NCBI GenBank assembly: GCA_027475525.1
Contig: JAMWFC010000070.1
Coordinates: 186,001 to 250,000 of the forward strand
DNA length: 64,000 bases
Reading direction: 5' to 3'
Origin: Macrolepiota albuminosa
Taxonomy: Eukaryota > Basidiomycota > Agaricomycetes > Agaricales > Agaricaceae
Under the pieces are notes generated by a model, which searched no databases, was not told where the DNA came from, and was given only the letters and a program-made list of their open reading frames with translations. Both the position numbers and the translations under genes were made by a program. This document shows positions 44,701-55,973 of the stretch, piece by piece; within the stretch, counting starts at the first letter, position 1, and each line of letters begins with the position of its first letter.

Positions 44701-45029
44701 TGTGTGATGTGGCGCATAAGCGCCCGATACTGGTTGTTGGGGCTGATAGCCGCCCACAGGTGCGTTCTGGGGCATGAAGTTGCCCTGCATGGGTTGAAGT
44801 GGCGGATAGCCACTGATCACCGGCTGCTGCGGCAGGTAGCCCGCCGCTGGTGGTTGCTGCTGCTGTGGGAAGCCCACAGCTGGTTGCGATTGTCTCCACT
44901 AGGGCGCATTTTGGGTCAGCGGGGGAGCCATCTGCCCCCCCCTTCAGCTGACGGTAAGACCGATGGCGCAAACTCAAGGTGATGCTGCTGCTGCTGCTGC
45001 TCAGACTGAACCACGGGCATGTTGTCCAT
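41735..45029 (-). pseudogene. Extra sense ORF of chromovirus D, about 1072 codons
   Basis: Starts MDNMPVVQSEQQQQQHHLEF. One base is missing in a G run near 44939 relative to the following frame (MAPPLTQNAP). A Gln/Pro-rich repeat region (QPVISGYPPLQPMQGNF) is followed by a Ser-rich linker and a folded-looking half with KFKWVVLNCHPTARDRAMSH, FGFALVRALSASRPSKSTVH and SVFTTLDALHVLLHNQIPVS. Stops are TAG or TGA at 44912, 44638, 43552, about 43468, about 43375 and 42140, all consistent with CAG or CGA. A 77-bp duplication lies at 42671-42824. Same strand as pol, about 100 bp after it. No known domain recognised. Confidence 0.65.
42671..42824. repeat. 77-bp tandem duplication in the extra ORF of D
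   Basis: Two copies at an offset of 77; shifts the frame. Confidence 0.95.
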
Positions 45030-45132
45030 GGTTGAGGGAAAAAGGCGAAAAAGAAATTTCACCTTTTAAGACGTGTTTCAGCCACAGCTGCTGACCAACT
45101 CAGCCAAGCCGCAATTGGCACTGCCAATCAAA

Positions 45133-48100
45133 TTAAGCGCTGGCACGCTTACTTAATTGATGTGGGCGCTTAACGCCCTTCAACTCCAAATAACGGTCAA
45201 GTGCCGCCAACTTGGAGCAATGGGAGTGTGGCTCCCATGTTGTGTCCCCGAGGGACCATCGTACCTCAAACTCGAGCGTGTTACGCTCAGTCCACCGGTG
45301 CCCAATGATGCACTCAACGAACCATTTGTCATCGTCTCAAGCCCCAAAATCATAGGGGCCCGGGGTTGCCCTGTTAGGGAATAGCGCATCGTCAGACACG
45401 CTGTATGGTCGCAACAGCGACACGTGAAACTTTGGAATGATGCGTCATTCCTGCAATGCCAGAGGCAGCTCCAACACATAGTTGGAGGTACTTGGCTCTG
45501 CATCTAGGACATGGTATGGGCCTACCCATTTTGGGCAGAGTTTACTCGCCCAACTCTTTGGAAGTCTCAGGTTACGTGTTGATAGGTAAACCAATGCTCC
45601 TACTGCTATTGGTGGTTCTGCTCGCCTACGGTGATTGGCGTTTTTTGCCTGAAAGACTCGCGCCTCTATGATGGCGTCATGCGCCGCTGCAATGTTCTCC
45701 AGGGCCTGCCTGGCAAACTCGACAACTCCTTGGTGGGCCACCGTATCAGCACAAACTTCGTGCAGCATGGAGGGCAAGTACCCTCCATTGAGCTCAAAGG
45801 GCACATACCCTGTGGTATCTGAGATACTTGCGTTAATCTCAGTGAGTGGACACCAGTCCACCCAGTCCCATTGGTCAGGGCGAACAACTGCCCTCAAAAT
45901 CTGGCCTATACTGCGGTTAGCCCGCTCTGTCTGCCCATCCGTTTGAGGATGGAAGGACGTCGACATGAGGAGTCGCGCTCCTAGCAGTTTGTGGAGTTCT
46001 CTCCACCATTGAGACGTGAACTTCGAGTCACGGTCGCTCACAATGGTGCTAGGCAGCCCATGCAGCCTAATGATCTCCCTCAGGTAGATCCATGACAGCT
46101 CCTTAGCCGTCAGCGTAGTTCGCACCGGTATGAGGTGCACCATGCTTGTCATGCAGCATATGACCACCCAGAGGTAATCGAACCCTCTGGACTCGGGAAA
46201 GGGACCTACGAAGTCCATTCCAATCGAATCCCAAGGTTTCACTGGCACAGGTAGCTGGTGTAGCTTCCTGGGAGGGGATTCAGGGGGCAGCTTTGCCCTC
46301 TGACATGCTGCGCATGAAGTGCAGAACTTAGTCACTTCTTGGGCCATACGTGGCCACCAGTACCATCTTTGGATGTAGCCCAACATCCGGGCAGCACCAA
46401 AGTGCCCCACCAGTGCATGGGCCTGGTCCAAGACCCACGTGATAATGGTTCGCGTACGGGGAAGGCATACCACTGCCACCCCTTGACGGTTCTCCGTCGT
46501 GATCAGTCCACCAGGCTCATGCCTGAACTGAGGATGGTCGTCAGGGTTGGCAAGTATCTCGGCAAAGAGAGAATCATCGCCATAGTTCTGCACCACTTCC
46601 TTCCGGAAGTCGTCGTTGACCAGGCTAGGGGACTGGGATGAAGGCAATTCGCCTTCGAGCATCTTCGCAAGCGTAACGGGTATATCAGGGCACTTGTGCT
46701 CCCCAGTGGACGCTGGGTCCACGGCTTCATGCTCCTTGAGCAACTGGGCGGCTACGTCCCGCTCTTCCCGCTGCTCTCTGAGGTGAGTGCTTCGCCTCTG
46801 TTCATCATCACGCATAGCACGTACTTCCAGGACATGCTCCCTGAGCTCCTGGTATTGGTGGAGAGGTAAGTCCTCTCCATCAGGGTCTATGTGGCAGTCT
46901 GCCTGCACATACTCATGAGGCTCATGAGCCTCCCCAACTACATCACTCTCAAAGTAGCGTGACAAGCAGTCTGCCACTTTGTTGAGTTCACCTTTAACAT
47001 AGGTGATGTTGAACTGGTATCTCGACATGTAGTCTATCCACCGTCGCTGACGCGGCAACAAGTTCACCTGAGTTTTGAAGAACTCAAGGGCCTTGTCATC
47101 CGTTATGATGTGGATGGGGTATCCCATCAGCTTATCCTCCCACTTGAGGAGGGCCTCGAGTATGGCCAGAGTCTCCAGCTCGTGCACCGCATAGTTTTGC
47201 TGGGCTATCATGAACTTCTTTGACATGAACCCTGCTGGGTGGCACGTCTGCCAGCTGCTTCCCTGGCCGTACATGGCTCCGACGCCTGTCTTGGACGCGT
47301 CGCAAATGAGCCATATCGGCTCGTCCCGTCTAGGGTCAATTGGTCGAATCACTGGAGTCTTCGTACAGATCCGTTTGACCATCTCGAAGCACCGCTGGTG
47401 CAACGGCCTCCAATTGAACAGTGACCCGTTCTGCGTCATGGCCATAAGTGGCCCAGTATAGGCTGTGACATCGGGCAAGAAGCTCGATATGTAGTTGACA
47501 AGACCAACAAACCGTTGGATGTCATTGTAGTTTCGGGGTGTTCGCCACTCCCGAATGTGATTGAGCTTGTCCTGATCAGGGTGGATACCCCGCTCATCTA
47601 TGACATGCCCTAGGCAGTCTATACTCTGAGCGTAGAGCTCACATTTCTTCCACTTCAAGTACAACTTGTACTTGCATAGTCGTTTGAATACGACTCTGAG
47701 GTGCTGCTCATGCTCCTCCATAGAATCCGAGTAGATGAATATGTCATCTAAGTAGACATGCATAAAACGTCCTATTACGTCTCGGAAGATAGAGGTCATT
47801 AGCCTCTGGAAAGTTGCTGGAGCATTACAGTCTCCAATCTGCATTATGTTGCTCGTGAACGTGCCCATGATCGATGCAAATACGGTCTTGGGTACGTCTT
47901 CGGTGCGAATGCGCACCTGCTTGTAAGCGTCAGTAAGGTCAATCTTTGAGCGATACTTCGCCCGAGCCACGTCTTCCCGGATCACCTCCTGATCTGGTAA
48001 AGGAGTTACATCCTTTATGGTGTTGTCATTGCGCTGACGTGCATCAAGAGCTGTTTGAAGAGTTCCATCCTTCTTCGGGATGCACAATAATGGTGCAGCT

Positions 48101-49836
48101 TGAGCGGTGGTGCATGGGGACCACCATTGAGCATTCAAATAGCAATTAGTCTTATCGCGTAGTTGCTCCTGGAGGGCACGTGGGCAGTGCGGCAAGTGGT
48201 ACTTATACTGCTTGCTCTCATCTATGAGATTGATCTCATGGTTCACCTCCTGCCATGGCGGAAGCTCCTCCTTGGTCCCGTTGACCATGTCGGCAAATTC
48301 TTCTTGCCAATCTCATGGTTCACCTCCTGCCATGGCGGAAGCTCCTCCTTGGTCCCGTTGACCATGTCGGCAAATTCTTCTTGCCATTGCTGATGCAATC
48401 AAGGTATATCTTCCTCACAAAGGCTTGTCGCCTTCTGCTTCCCCTTCATATGCACCGGAGGAAGTACTTCCACCGTCTCTGAGGGTGGCCGAGGCGGCAG
48501 TGCATACTGCTCACACATTGCGAGCACCCAATTGACACTGTCATTGTGTAGTCTCAGCGGAGCACCCGCTGCCGCTGCCTTATAAGCCATGAGGCTTGTT
48601 CCCTCATGTACAAGTGAGTACACTACGGACACCTCGTCCGAGGCTGGCTGGCAATACGCTGGTTTGACGGTCATCTGTCTCTGGTGCGCATTTCGCGCAC
48701 ACGTGGCTGCCACCAGCTCGTTCCACTCTTGCGGCATTCGGGGGTCATATGCCCAGTCGTACTCTGGCAGGGGGGCTGGTCGCTCCCATAGGGACCGTGT
48801 GTCCCCCTCTCCTGAGGCTTCCGCCTCTTGGATGCTGTCTCTCAAGTCTTCCAACTTGACTCGTGAGGACATAGGTGGACATACATCCACTGAGTCCTCC
48901 CGTTGTCTCGCCTTTCAATGGCGTTTGTCTGGAGGCTTTGCGCCTTGAATCTCAGGAGCGATTATTTGCTCGTTGCTCCTCTTGGAGGCTTGATACTCCT
49001 CCTCGCTCATCATTACCACGTTGTGGTCTGCGCTTAGTCCAGGCATAGCCTGCACTTCCTCCTCCACATCCTCCACCGCCGGCACTCTGCGCCGGCCAAG
49101 TCATGGAGAGTCCTTGCGCTTCTCCGTAGTGCGATGACATCGCAGACAATTATCAGTGTCATCTGCTGTAGCTTGCTCAGCTGGGATCACTTTCCCATTC
49201 ACTAGCACCTGACAATGGTCAAAGTCTAATATGACTTTGTTACGCCGCATGAATGGCGTTCCCAGTATCATATCGTAGCAATCGAAGTTCGCTACATCCA
49301 TGTATTCCCGGCTACGTGAGCCCGGCGTTTGGACATTCACATTTGTCCCATACTGCACCATGGCTCGGCTCCCTACGGTGCCCAGCTGTAACGCCAATGG
49401 CGTATCCAACTCCTGCACGGATATTCCGTACACATGGGCAAACTGGGGCGTTATGCCCGATGTGGTACTCCCAGAGTCCCATAGGGTCCATGCCTTGTGG
49501 CCGTCTACGTCCACATACGAGACCAGGCACTCCTTGTCTGCTCGTTTCAATGTAGGGCACTGCAAAGTGCCCTCTGCACGACGAAGAGTCACCTTCTTCA
49601 TCTGAACCACGTTATTTCTTTTGGGATCATGTGTGGACGGCCAATCCGTCATCGCTGCTAGGCACTCAGAGTTGCTGTCGTGACTGTAGTACTCGTTGTT
49701 GTAGACGTCATCATATACGTTGACTGTGACGTACTCCTCCCCCTCCACGACCACACTCTCGGGCTCGGCGCCTGATGCCTCCTCTGGGGGCTCCTGGTTG
49801 TTTGTGGGGTGCTCTGCCTCAGACTCGGCAGATATG
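45133..49836 (-). pseudogene. Protease-RT-RNase H-integrase-chromodomain of D (decayed)
   Basis: Protease: TLWDSGSTTSGI and YDMILGTPFM. RT: APLLCIPKKDGTLQTALDAR, KIDLTDAYKQVRI, CNAPATFQRLM and catalytic VYLDDIFIYSDSM. RNase H: WLICDASKTGVGAMYGQ, HELETLAILEAL. Integrase: HALVGH...CTSCAAC, D in GMDFVGPFP, D in TIVSDRDSKF, E in HPQTDGQTERANRS, then IIPKFHVSLLRPY. Chromodomain at about 45345-45160: KWFVECIIGHR and FEVRWSLGDTTWEP. Stop TAA at 45133. TGA stops at 49101, about 48913, 48399, 45445 and about 45350 sit at likely CGA codons. A 77-bp duplication at 48233 shifts the frame. Confidence 0.88.
48233..48386. repeat. 77-bp tandem duplication before RT of D
   Basis: Two copies at an offset of 77; shifts the frame. 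Confidence 0.95.
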
Positions 49837-49989
49837 TCTCCATCACTCCCACTCACGGCTGCAGTATGTGCAGCTCGAAGGTGGGCACGGGGTGTATACC
49901 CCTTCCTCGGGGGTCTCCATCACTCCCACTCACGGCTGCAGTATGTGCAGCTCGAAGGTGGGCACGGGGTGTATACCCCTTCCTCGGGG
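49836..49989. repeat. 77-bp tandem duplication at the gag-protease junction of D
   Basis: Two copies at an offset of 77; shifts the frame. Confidence 0.95.
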
Positions 49990-52602
49990 CTCCTGGCTTT
50001 GCGGGGCAGTTGGTAGCGTAGTGGCCTGGTTGGCCACACGTGAAACAAGTCCCCATCTGACCAGGTGGGTTGGCCGGTTTGAAGTCCGGCCTTGGTTTAG
50101 GACATTCTCCGTCCGGCCGCTCTGGGTGTGGGCAGCTCTGCCCTTGGTTTGCAGCAGGGGTTCTGCGTACAACAAACCGCATGTTGCGGTCACGGTCCAA
50201 ATCGGTCTTTTTGGCCAGGAAGGTCCCCACATGCTGACTCCATGAGGGTGTCCCACCAGGCGGTAGTTGCCTGGGTCCCCCTTTGTGTCCACTCCGATGC
50301 TTGTAGTGGTTAGCAGTCTTCAGGGACTGCTCATACCTGATGGCATAAGCCACAAACTCTTCCACATCGTTGACTTCTGGGGACAATCCGTCCTCACATA
50401 TCAAATAGTGGCGCATGTCCGCTGGAATGCCATCCAGGAACGTTTCAAGCATTGTATACCCATCCGGGTATACTGCCATGTTCTGGGCATGGTCATTAAG
50501 GGTATCATAGAACCCTTGCACTCCCAACTTCTCGGTGTACTTGGCGGACTTGAAGTCCTGCCTTGCATCCTGGAGCGTTGAGGGGTGTACGAATCGATCG
50601 TATAGTCCTGTAAAGACTCCTTTAAATGTCCAGTCATATTGGACACGGTTGACGTGCAGTACTGCCCATCGAAACCATCCCATGGCCTCTCCGGCCAAGA
50701 ACTCAGGAAGAATGAAGATTTGTTCTCGTTCCATACGGTTGTCTCCGTATAAGCACATGGCAAGATGGGTGCATACATCCATCGCCCAGTCTTCCAGGTC
50801 GCTGAACTTGGATGCGCCTGTATAGGCACAAATGTGCCTACTGTCTGCTTTATGCAGCTTCACTCCATCTGGTAACCGTAAGGTTACATCCAGGGCATCA
50901 TCGACTACTTGATGCAGGCGATTGTGCATGGCTTCACGATGCATTTGAATGGCCTCCCGCTGACCCGGGGATCTAGTCGCCAAATCAGCGGCATGGGGAA
51001 GTGACTTCCCTTGTCCACCCTGCAGAGGACGTCCTGAGCCTCCTCGACTGTGGGCATAATTGCCCTCGTCTTGAGGAGTCGACCTAGGGCCGTCATCCCG
51101 GCCATTACCAGGGACATCATGTCTCGTGGCACCATCTCGATTGAGGAAGTCTCCTTGATCATGATCGTTGCGCCGCCCTGGAACTGGAGAAGCTTGATTC
51201 TCCTGACCCTGCATGATGAATTGACAACGCATCTTGTCAATGGGCTTAGTGCCCTCGAATACAATGCCCTGATTGTCAATAAGGGACTGTCCCTTAGTCC
51301 TGAGGTTGCCATTGCGCATACGCTGATACGCAACTCTGTCGCTCAACGTTTTGGCCATGGGCACGCACGGCATCACAGATGCCTTGCTCTCCACCTTGAG
51401 CACGGTACTATCGTGCCCATCCGGACCTGACATATCTGTCCTACGGTCATCACAGATGCCTTGCTCTCCACCTTGAGCACGGTACTATCGTGCCCATCCG
51501 GACCTGACATATCTGTCCTACGGTCTTGGTTACGCATGTGCGGGGGCTCCTCACGCCACCCTTGTCCTGCTGGAGTATAAAAAGTACTCACCGGTCTTAC
51601 TTCGGGCACTTCTTGCACCCGTGCTAGTGCCTCCACTAGCTCGATTCCGACGTCTTGATTGTGTCATGCCAAGCATTCCTTGGACGTGTGGCTCCAGGGG
51701 GTTGAGGCCCCTGATTGCCGTGTGGCCTTCCGCTGCACATACATTTGCAGCTCCATAGTGAGCACTCTCACCATCAAATCAGTATATTTTGTACTGAATA
51801 CATTGGGCACTTTGTGCCCTTGTCGCCTAAGTGCTACTATATGGGCTGACACGTAGCGCTCAAGTTGCGCTTGGGTGGTGTATTTCATCACCTCTGGGTG
51901 CAAGTCCCAGAACACCTGCAAGCGCACGGTGTACATGGTTTTCAGCCGCTGCTCCTCTGCTCCGGCGTCATCGTCACTTGACGACTCTATCACCTCCTCT
52001 GGAAGCTCCACAACCTCTGGAGCTTCCTCCACTGCTGGTGTGCATGGGAATCAGTTTTCTGCATGGGATACTTCAGGCCTTGCAGCCTCCTCCGGTACCT
52101 CTTCTAGGCAGACTTCCGCTATCTTAGAGGGCATTGAGCCTGCGGTGGACTGCCTGGTCCCACTACTCTGGCTCGGAGGGAGGGCTCTCCCAGTCCATAC
52201 TGACAACTCGGCATCTCCTGGGGCACCATAGGCGCCTGTTGACTGTTGGCCGTCCTCAGGGGGTCCTTTGGAAGCCAATCGGCTAGACCGTTGCAGTCCT
52301 CCTGGCAGCTGCGTAACTGGAGGAGTTAATCCCCCTGGCATCTTGTCCTGGAGACGTTGCTGACCATCCTGTTGTGAGCTTTCAGCTCTCCGGGCCTCGC
52401 TATCATTCCCGGCCAGGTCGGTGCTCTGACCCTGGTCTCGTGCCTTGGGTCTTGCCTGACCCGCATTGGACGCTGACGCGTCCTGGGTGTCTGCTGGGTT
52501 TCCCCGTAGGTCGTGGGCATTTCGCCCGCCGTCAGTGGGCACTGCAGGTATAGGATTACTCATTGATCCCCTGTTTGAAATTTGCATGGTGTGGCTGTGC
52601 AA
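49837..52602 (-). pseudogene. Gag of chromovirus D (decayed)
   Basis: Starts MHSHTMQISNRGSMSNPIPA at 52602. Long acidic N-terminal part; capsid-like segment with KFSDLEDWAMDVCTHLAMCL and FLDGIPADMRHYLICEDG; canonical zinc knuckle CFTCGQPGHYATNC (C-X2-C-X4-H-X4-C). TGA stops at 52051 and 51664 lie in one frame with the rest. 77-bp duplications at 51371 and 49836 shift the apparent frame. Continues into protease without a stop once these are removed. Confidence 0.85.
51371..51524. repeat. 77-bp tandem duplication in gag of D
   Basis: Two copies at an offset of 77; shifts the frame. Confidence 0.95.
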
Positions 52603-52633
52603 GAAGCTCGAGAAGCTGATAGAGTTCTGTCAA

Positions 52634-52787
52634 CGAACTCAGCGACTGACGTCAGATGCTAGGCAATAGATCCTAGCTGGCGGATTCAAAAAAATGTAAC
52701 GAAGTTACAGCGAACTCAGCGACTGACGTCAGATGCTAGGCAATAGATCCTAGCTGGCGGATTCAAAAAAATGTAACGAAGTTACGA
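52634..52787. repeat. 77-bp tandem duplication at the inner edge of the D 5' LTR
   Basis: Two copies at an offset of 77, spanning the LTR boundary. Confidence 0.95.
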
Positions 52788-53009
52788 AGTTTATAGAGCT
52801 TAGTGTGCACACACACTGAATCAGACCAGACCGGTCTATTGACAATGTAGTATACAACAAAAATAAGCTGCTTAATAAGCAGCACATATGTACATATATA
52901 TAGGGTAAAGTAATTAATATATTAATATTATATTATAATAAATATAATATAATATCTACTACAGTAAGTAAAGCTATGTGGTCAACGCCACATAGCGGAC
53001 TACACTACA
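52772..53009 (-). repeat. 5' LTR of chromovirus D (238 bp)
   Basis: Plus-strand ends TGTAAC...ACTACA; nearly identical to the 3' copy. An AT-rich block and the pair cacacactga/gaccagaccggtct are shared. Its inner end is included in the 77-bp duplication 52634-52787. Confidence 0.9.
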
Positions 53010-53460
53010 TAGTTTCAGCGCATCATACAATTCCCATGGTGGAATCAGATCTGCATCTGCATTGACAACATCCAACTGAATGAGCTTGTTGTGCATGAGA
53101 TTAAAATAATGTCCTCCAAAGTCTAAGTTTAAATGTGGGTCATAAAATGTGCCATGCTCAATTTTAGGAACTGTGACCATGTTAGGAGGGGTTTAGCCTG
53201 ATATTTGGCAACTTACTAGCAGGAGGTATGGAAGTTTTATCAGGACTATCAGAAGAAATGTCTTCATTATAGCTAAAGTCTGATAGTGTGTGTTTCGTTA
53301 AATGTTTATTATTGTGGCCTTTATTTGGATTCTGAAACGATAAAAGCAAACTATGCAAAAGAAGAAAGAAAAATCTTACCCCATACTTTGACGACATGTG
53401 AACAATTATATAATCTTTCACAGTATCCTTGTCTCCTACTGCATTTCTAATCTAATCATG
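53010..53460 (-). pseudogene. 5' part of the same decayed basidiomycete-type gene
   Basis: Minus strand: DTVKDYIIVHMSSKYG, a short intron (gtaaga...cgtttcag, about 53394-53338), NPNKGHNNKHLTKHTLSDFS..., a frame change at the CCTCCTAACATG, then VPKIEHGTFYDPHLNLDFGG, HYFNLMHNKLIQLDVVNADA and IPPWELYDALK, ending at the D insertion. The next codons (PGT...) are across D at 41373. It belongs to a family of hypothetical proteins frequent in Agaricomycetes; no function known to me. Confidence 0.7.
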
Positions 53461-53689
53461 GACAGTCACATTTTATATTTAACATGTTAAAGGCGTTAAT
53501 AAACATGTCATCAAATTTATCTGTCTCTGCATGCTTTTTTCATACTCATCAGCTTTAGGCTCTCAATCTGGTTATAAAACAAATGTTGTAAAAGGTCTGG
53601 CATGTTATTTGATAAATACATAATGAGTATGTCTTTTGCTTTTGAAGCATTGTCCAATTGTCAGAACTGTTTCAATCATTTAGAGGGGG

Positions 53690-53950
53690 CTATATCTTCA
53701 AAAACAGGATACATACCGGCTCTTTTGGATGGCCTGAATAATGATTCCCTTTTGCAGACACAAGCGATCCTGCTAAAGATGGAGCTATTTCTTCAAAGAT
53801 ATTGCTCATAAATTTTTCACCCTTGAGGTCTTTGTAAGCATAGTTACTGGACCACTGTTTGGTCGTCCATTCAAAATCTTTATTATATTCTGCTGTAGCC
53901 AGTGCAGCCGTGCCTATTTCAACTATTTTGGTAGTAAGTGCACTATACAA
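53690..53950 (-). CDS. Unknown open frame, possibly an exon of the neighbouring gene
   Basis: 86 codons: MYSALTTKIVEIGTAALATA ... FEWTTKQWSSNYAYKDLKGE ... GNHYSGHPKEPVCILFLKI. Coding-like composition, but no domain recognised. Lies between the helicase relic and the split gene on the same strand. Confidence 0.35.
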   Translation of the reverse strand: MYSALTTKIVEIGTAALATAEYNKDFEWTTKQWSSNYAYKDLKGEKFMSNIFEEIAPSLAGSLVSAKGNHYSGHPKEPVCILFLKI

Positions 53951-54377
53951 ACTAGATTCAACCTGTTCACATGCTCAGTGAGTCGAGATAGACATATTAT
54001 AAACAATTGGCAAGGATGGACTGTAATAGTGTTAAAATCAATTTTGACAAGATAAGCTTTATATGTGGTGCTCAGTCTAGGTTTTAACTCCTAGATCTAA
54101 ATTTCAGACCCTTTTTCAAAACACATGTAAAATCAGCCTACATTAGTATCAGACTCTTTACGACCTCCTTTCTTTATGCAATCCAAAATAAAAATATAAT
54201 TTCAAATGTTCTATTTCCTAACACTGCAAGGTCTAAGATTCAATAGTGTTGATCAAATTCAGCCCCTGAATATGGAAATAGCATCGAAAAGCAAAACATA
54301 TGTGAACCAAAAGTCAAAATTATTCAGAAACAAATAGAGTTTCATAACTTTATCTTTTTGTTCCATGGAGGTTGCAA

Positions 54378-55098
54378 TTATGGTCTAATGCATTTTTCTG
54401 TGAGTGTTGTCATTGATTGGGTATCGTCATTGTCAACAACACTGCAATTATTATCATCAAGAACATTTGCTATGTTCCTTTGAATATCATCAATAACAGC
54501 AGTCATAATCTCTGCATTAGACGTGACTAGAGCATTAACGTTCTCCACAACATGTTCAGATATGATGCTAGAACTGATATTGTGATATAATTGAATTGTT
54601 GACTCATTCAATAGTTCCAGGTGTTTTTTTATGCCGTCCATCTTGTGATAAAGAACATATCACTCTTTTAAGTGCAAATGATCACAATATTAATACCCCA
54701 GCCAAGGAAAATGCATGAGACAACATAACATATGGTGCTTCTGTTCCTTTACATGATTCTAAATCGATAATTACATGGGTCATTGTTTGTCCTTGTATAT
54801 AATATGCAGTCATAGCAAAAGCAGGTATAATCAGCACTTGTGTTCAATGGATTGTTTGAGTTATGCATATATATTGATTAGTGAATTTCAATTTTATGGT
54901 ATCAGGCAATATAGGATAATGATGAGGTGGCAAGTTGGCCATTGATGTTGGTTCAGAATCTGGTATTTCCACTATACAAGATTGCAAAATGCAATGGTTG
55001 TCAGGTCCAAGAGAATATCAAATTTGCTGGACAAATCCATGACTTCCATTAACAATCTTCCCAGCGACGTTGAAATCTATAGTATATGCAATGACGCC
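54378..55098 (-). pseudogene. Relic of a PIF1-like helicase (Helitron type), C-terminal part
   Basis: Minus-strand frame from 55098: FNVAGKIVNGSHGFVQQI-stop-YS, LKFTNQYICITQTIH-stop-TQ, then PAFAMTAYYIQGQTMTHVII and DLESCKGTEAPYVMLSHAFS. The last two are the conserved C-terminal motifs of fungal PIF1/Helitron helicases (TAYxxQGQT, VMLSRA; here SHA). Both stops are TGA at expected Arg codons (family RTQ). A 1-nt shift near 54640 leads to GIKKHLELLNESTIQLYH, the usual tail, ending at 54378. Only the last part is present. Confidence 0.65.
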
Positions 55099-55973
55099 TG
55101 GGAATTGATCTGATTAGTCAGGTTTGACAGTTTCTGACTAAGGCTGACACATACTTCCTTTTTTATCTGTTTTTTTTGGTCAGGTAGAAAAAGAAAAAGA
55201 TTAAAATTATTATTTAGATAATAAATTAAATATTTCATTGTATGCTTTTTTTTTGGTCAGGTAGAAAAAGAAAAAGATTAAAATTATTATTTAGATAATA
55301 AATTAAATATTTCATTGTATGCTACCTCTTGGACACATGTGGAAGGTGTCCGGAGTCTGTGGATGTGGCCGAGGCCAAAACGCGATTTAGTGGACACCAG
55401 TTTTCACGCCTTGTGTGTTCTTAAACCAAACAGCATCAATTTTTCCATGGTTTCAACATTGTAGTGAGTAAACTACACTACAAAGTAAGTGTTGATTGAT
55501 TGATAGATAGATAGATATTAATAAATGATTGATTTAGCTACAACTTTGAAATTTGATTACAAAGTAAGTATTGACTAATTGATTGATTGATAACCATTAA
55601 CAAACATTCTTATAGCGAAATTTTCAAACTCAAACTCAACTACAAAGTAAGTATTGATTGATTGATTGATCATTGTAAGTGATTTTTAATGTATTTGAGC
55701 TTAGAAAATGCTTAAAAAATTCGAAAAAATCACAGAAAAATCAGGAAAAATTCAATTCAGCTAATAGTAAAAGTTTGGGCTATTGTAGTAAGTGACTTTT
55801 ATTGTTTTTGAGCTTTATAAATGCTTATAAAATTCAAAAAAATCAAGAAAAATTCTATTCAGCTTACAGTAACACTTGGACAACTTTGGGCTATTGATAT
55901 ACTCATCATGTAAGTGTCTTTCAATAGTTTTAAGCTATGAAAATGCTTAAAAAACTATTCTTTCAGGCAATCT
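55099..55973. repeat. AT-rich non-coding region with degenerate tandem repeats
   Basis: Three copies of an approximately 80-bp unit starting acaaagtaagt.ttga with (GATT)n runs (about 55482, 55559 and 55642), then three copies of an approximately 115-bp unit (tgagctt..aaatgctta..aaattc) from 55675 to 55950. The 77-bp duplication 55170-55323 is also here. No gene seen. Confidence 0.6.
55170..55323. repeat. 77-bp tandem duplication in AT-rich spacer
   Basis: Two copies at an offset of 77, outside any element. Confidence 0.93.

Larger units (their letters stand above)
41376..53009 (-). mobile_element. Chromovirus D, complete, with extra sense ORF
   Basis: LTRs 41376-41689 (237 bp plus a 77-bp duplication) and 52772-53009 (238 bp). 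TSD aacca/aacta on the minus strand (41371-41375 and 53010-53014 as tggtt/tagtt). Gag-pro-pol is one frame from 52602 to 45133 once three 77-bp duplications are removed; a further ORF spans 45029-41735. It is inserted in an exon of a host-type gene. Confidence 0.92.

Noticed and set aside
41735..45029. The extra ORF of D as an envelope gene
   Set aside because: I see no signal peptide, transmembrane segment or fusion-like motif; the position alone is not enough.
45133..45345. Absence of a chromodomain in D because the long integrase frame stops at 45445
   Set aside because: The stops at 45445 and near 45350 are TGA at likely CGA codons, and the same frame continues through FHVSLLRPY to a recognisable chromodomain.
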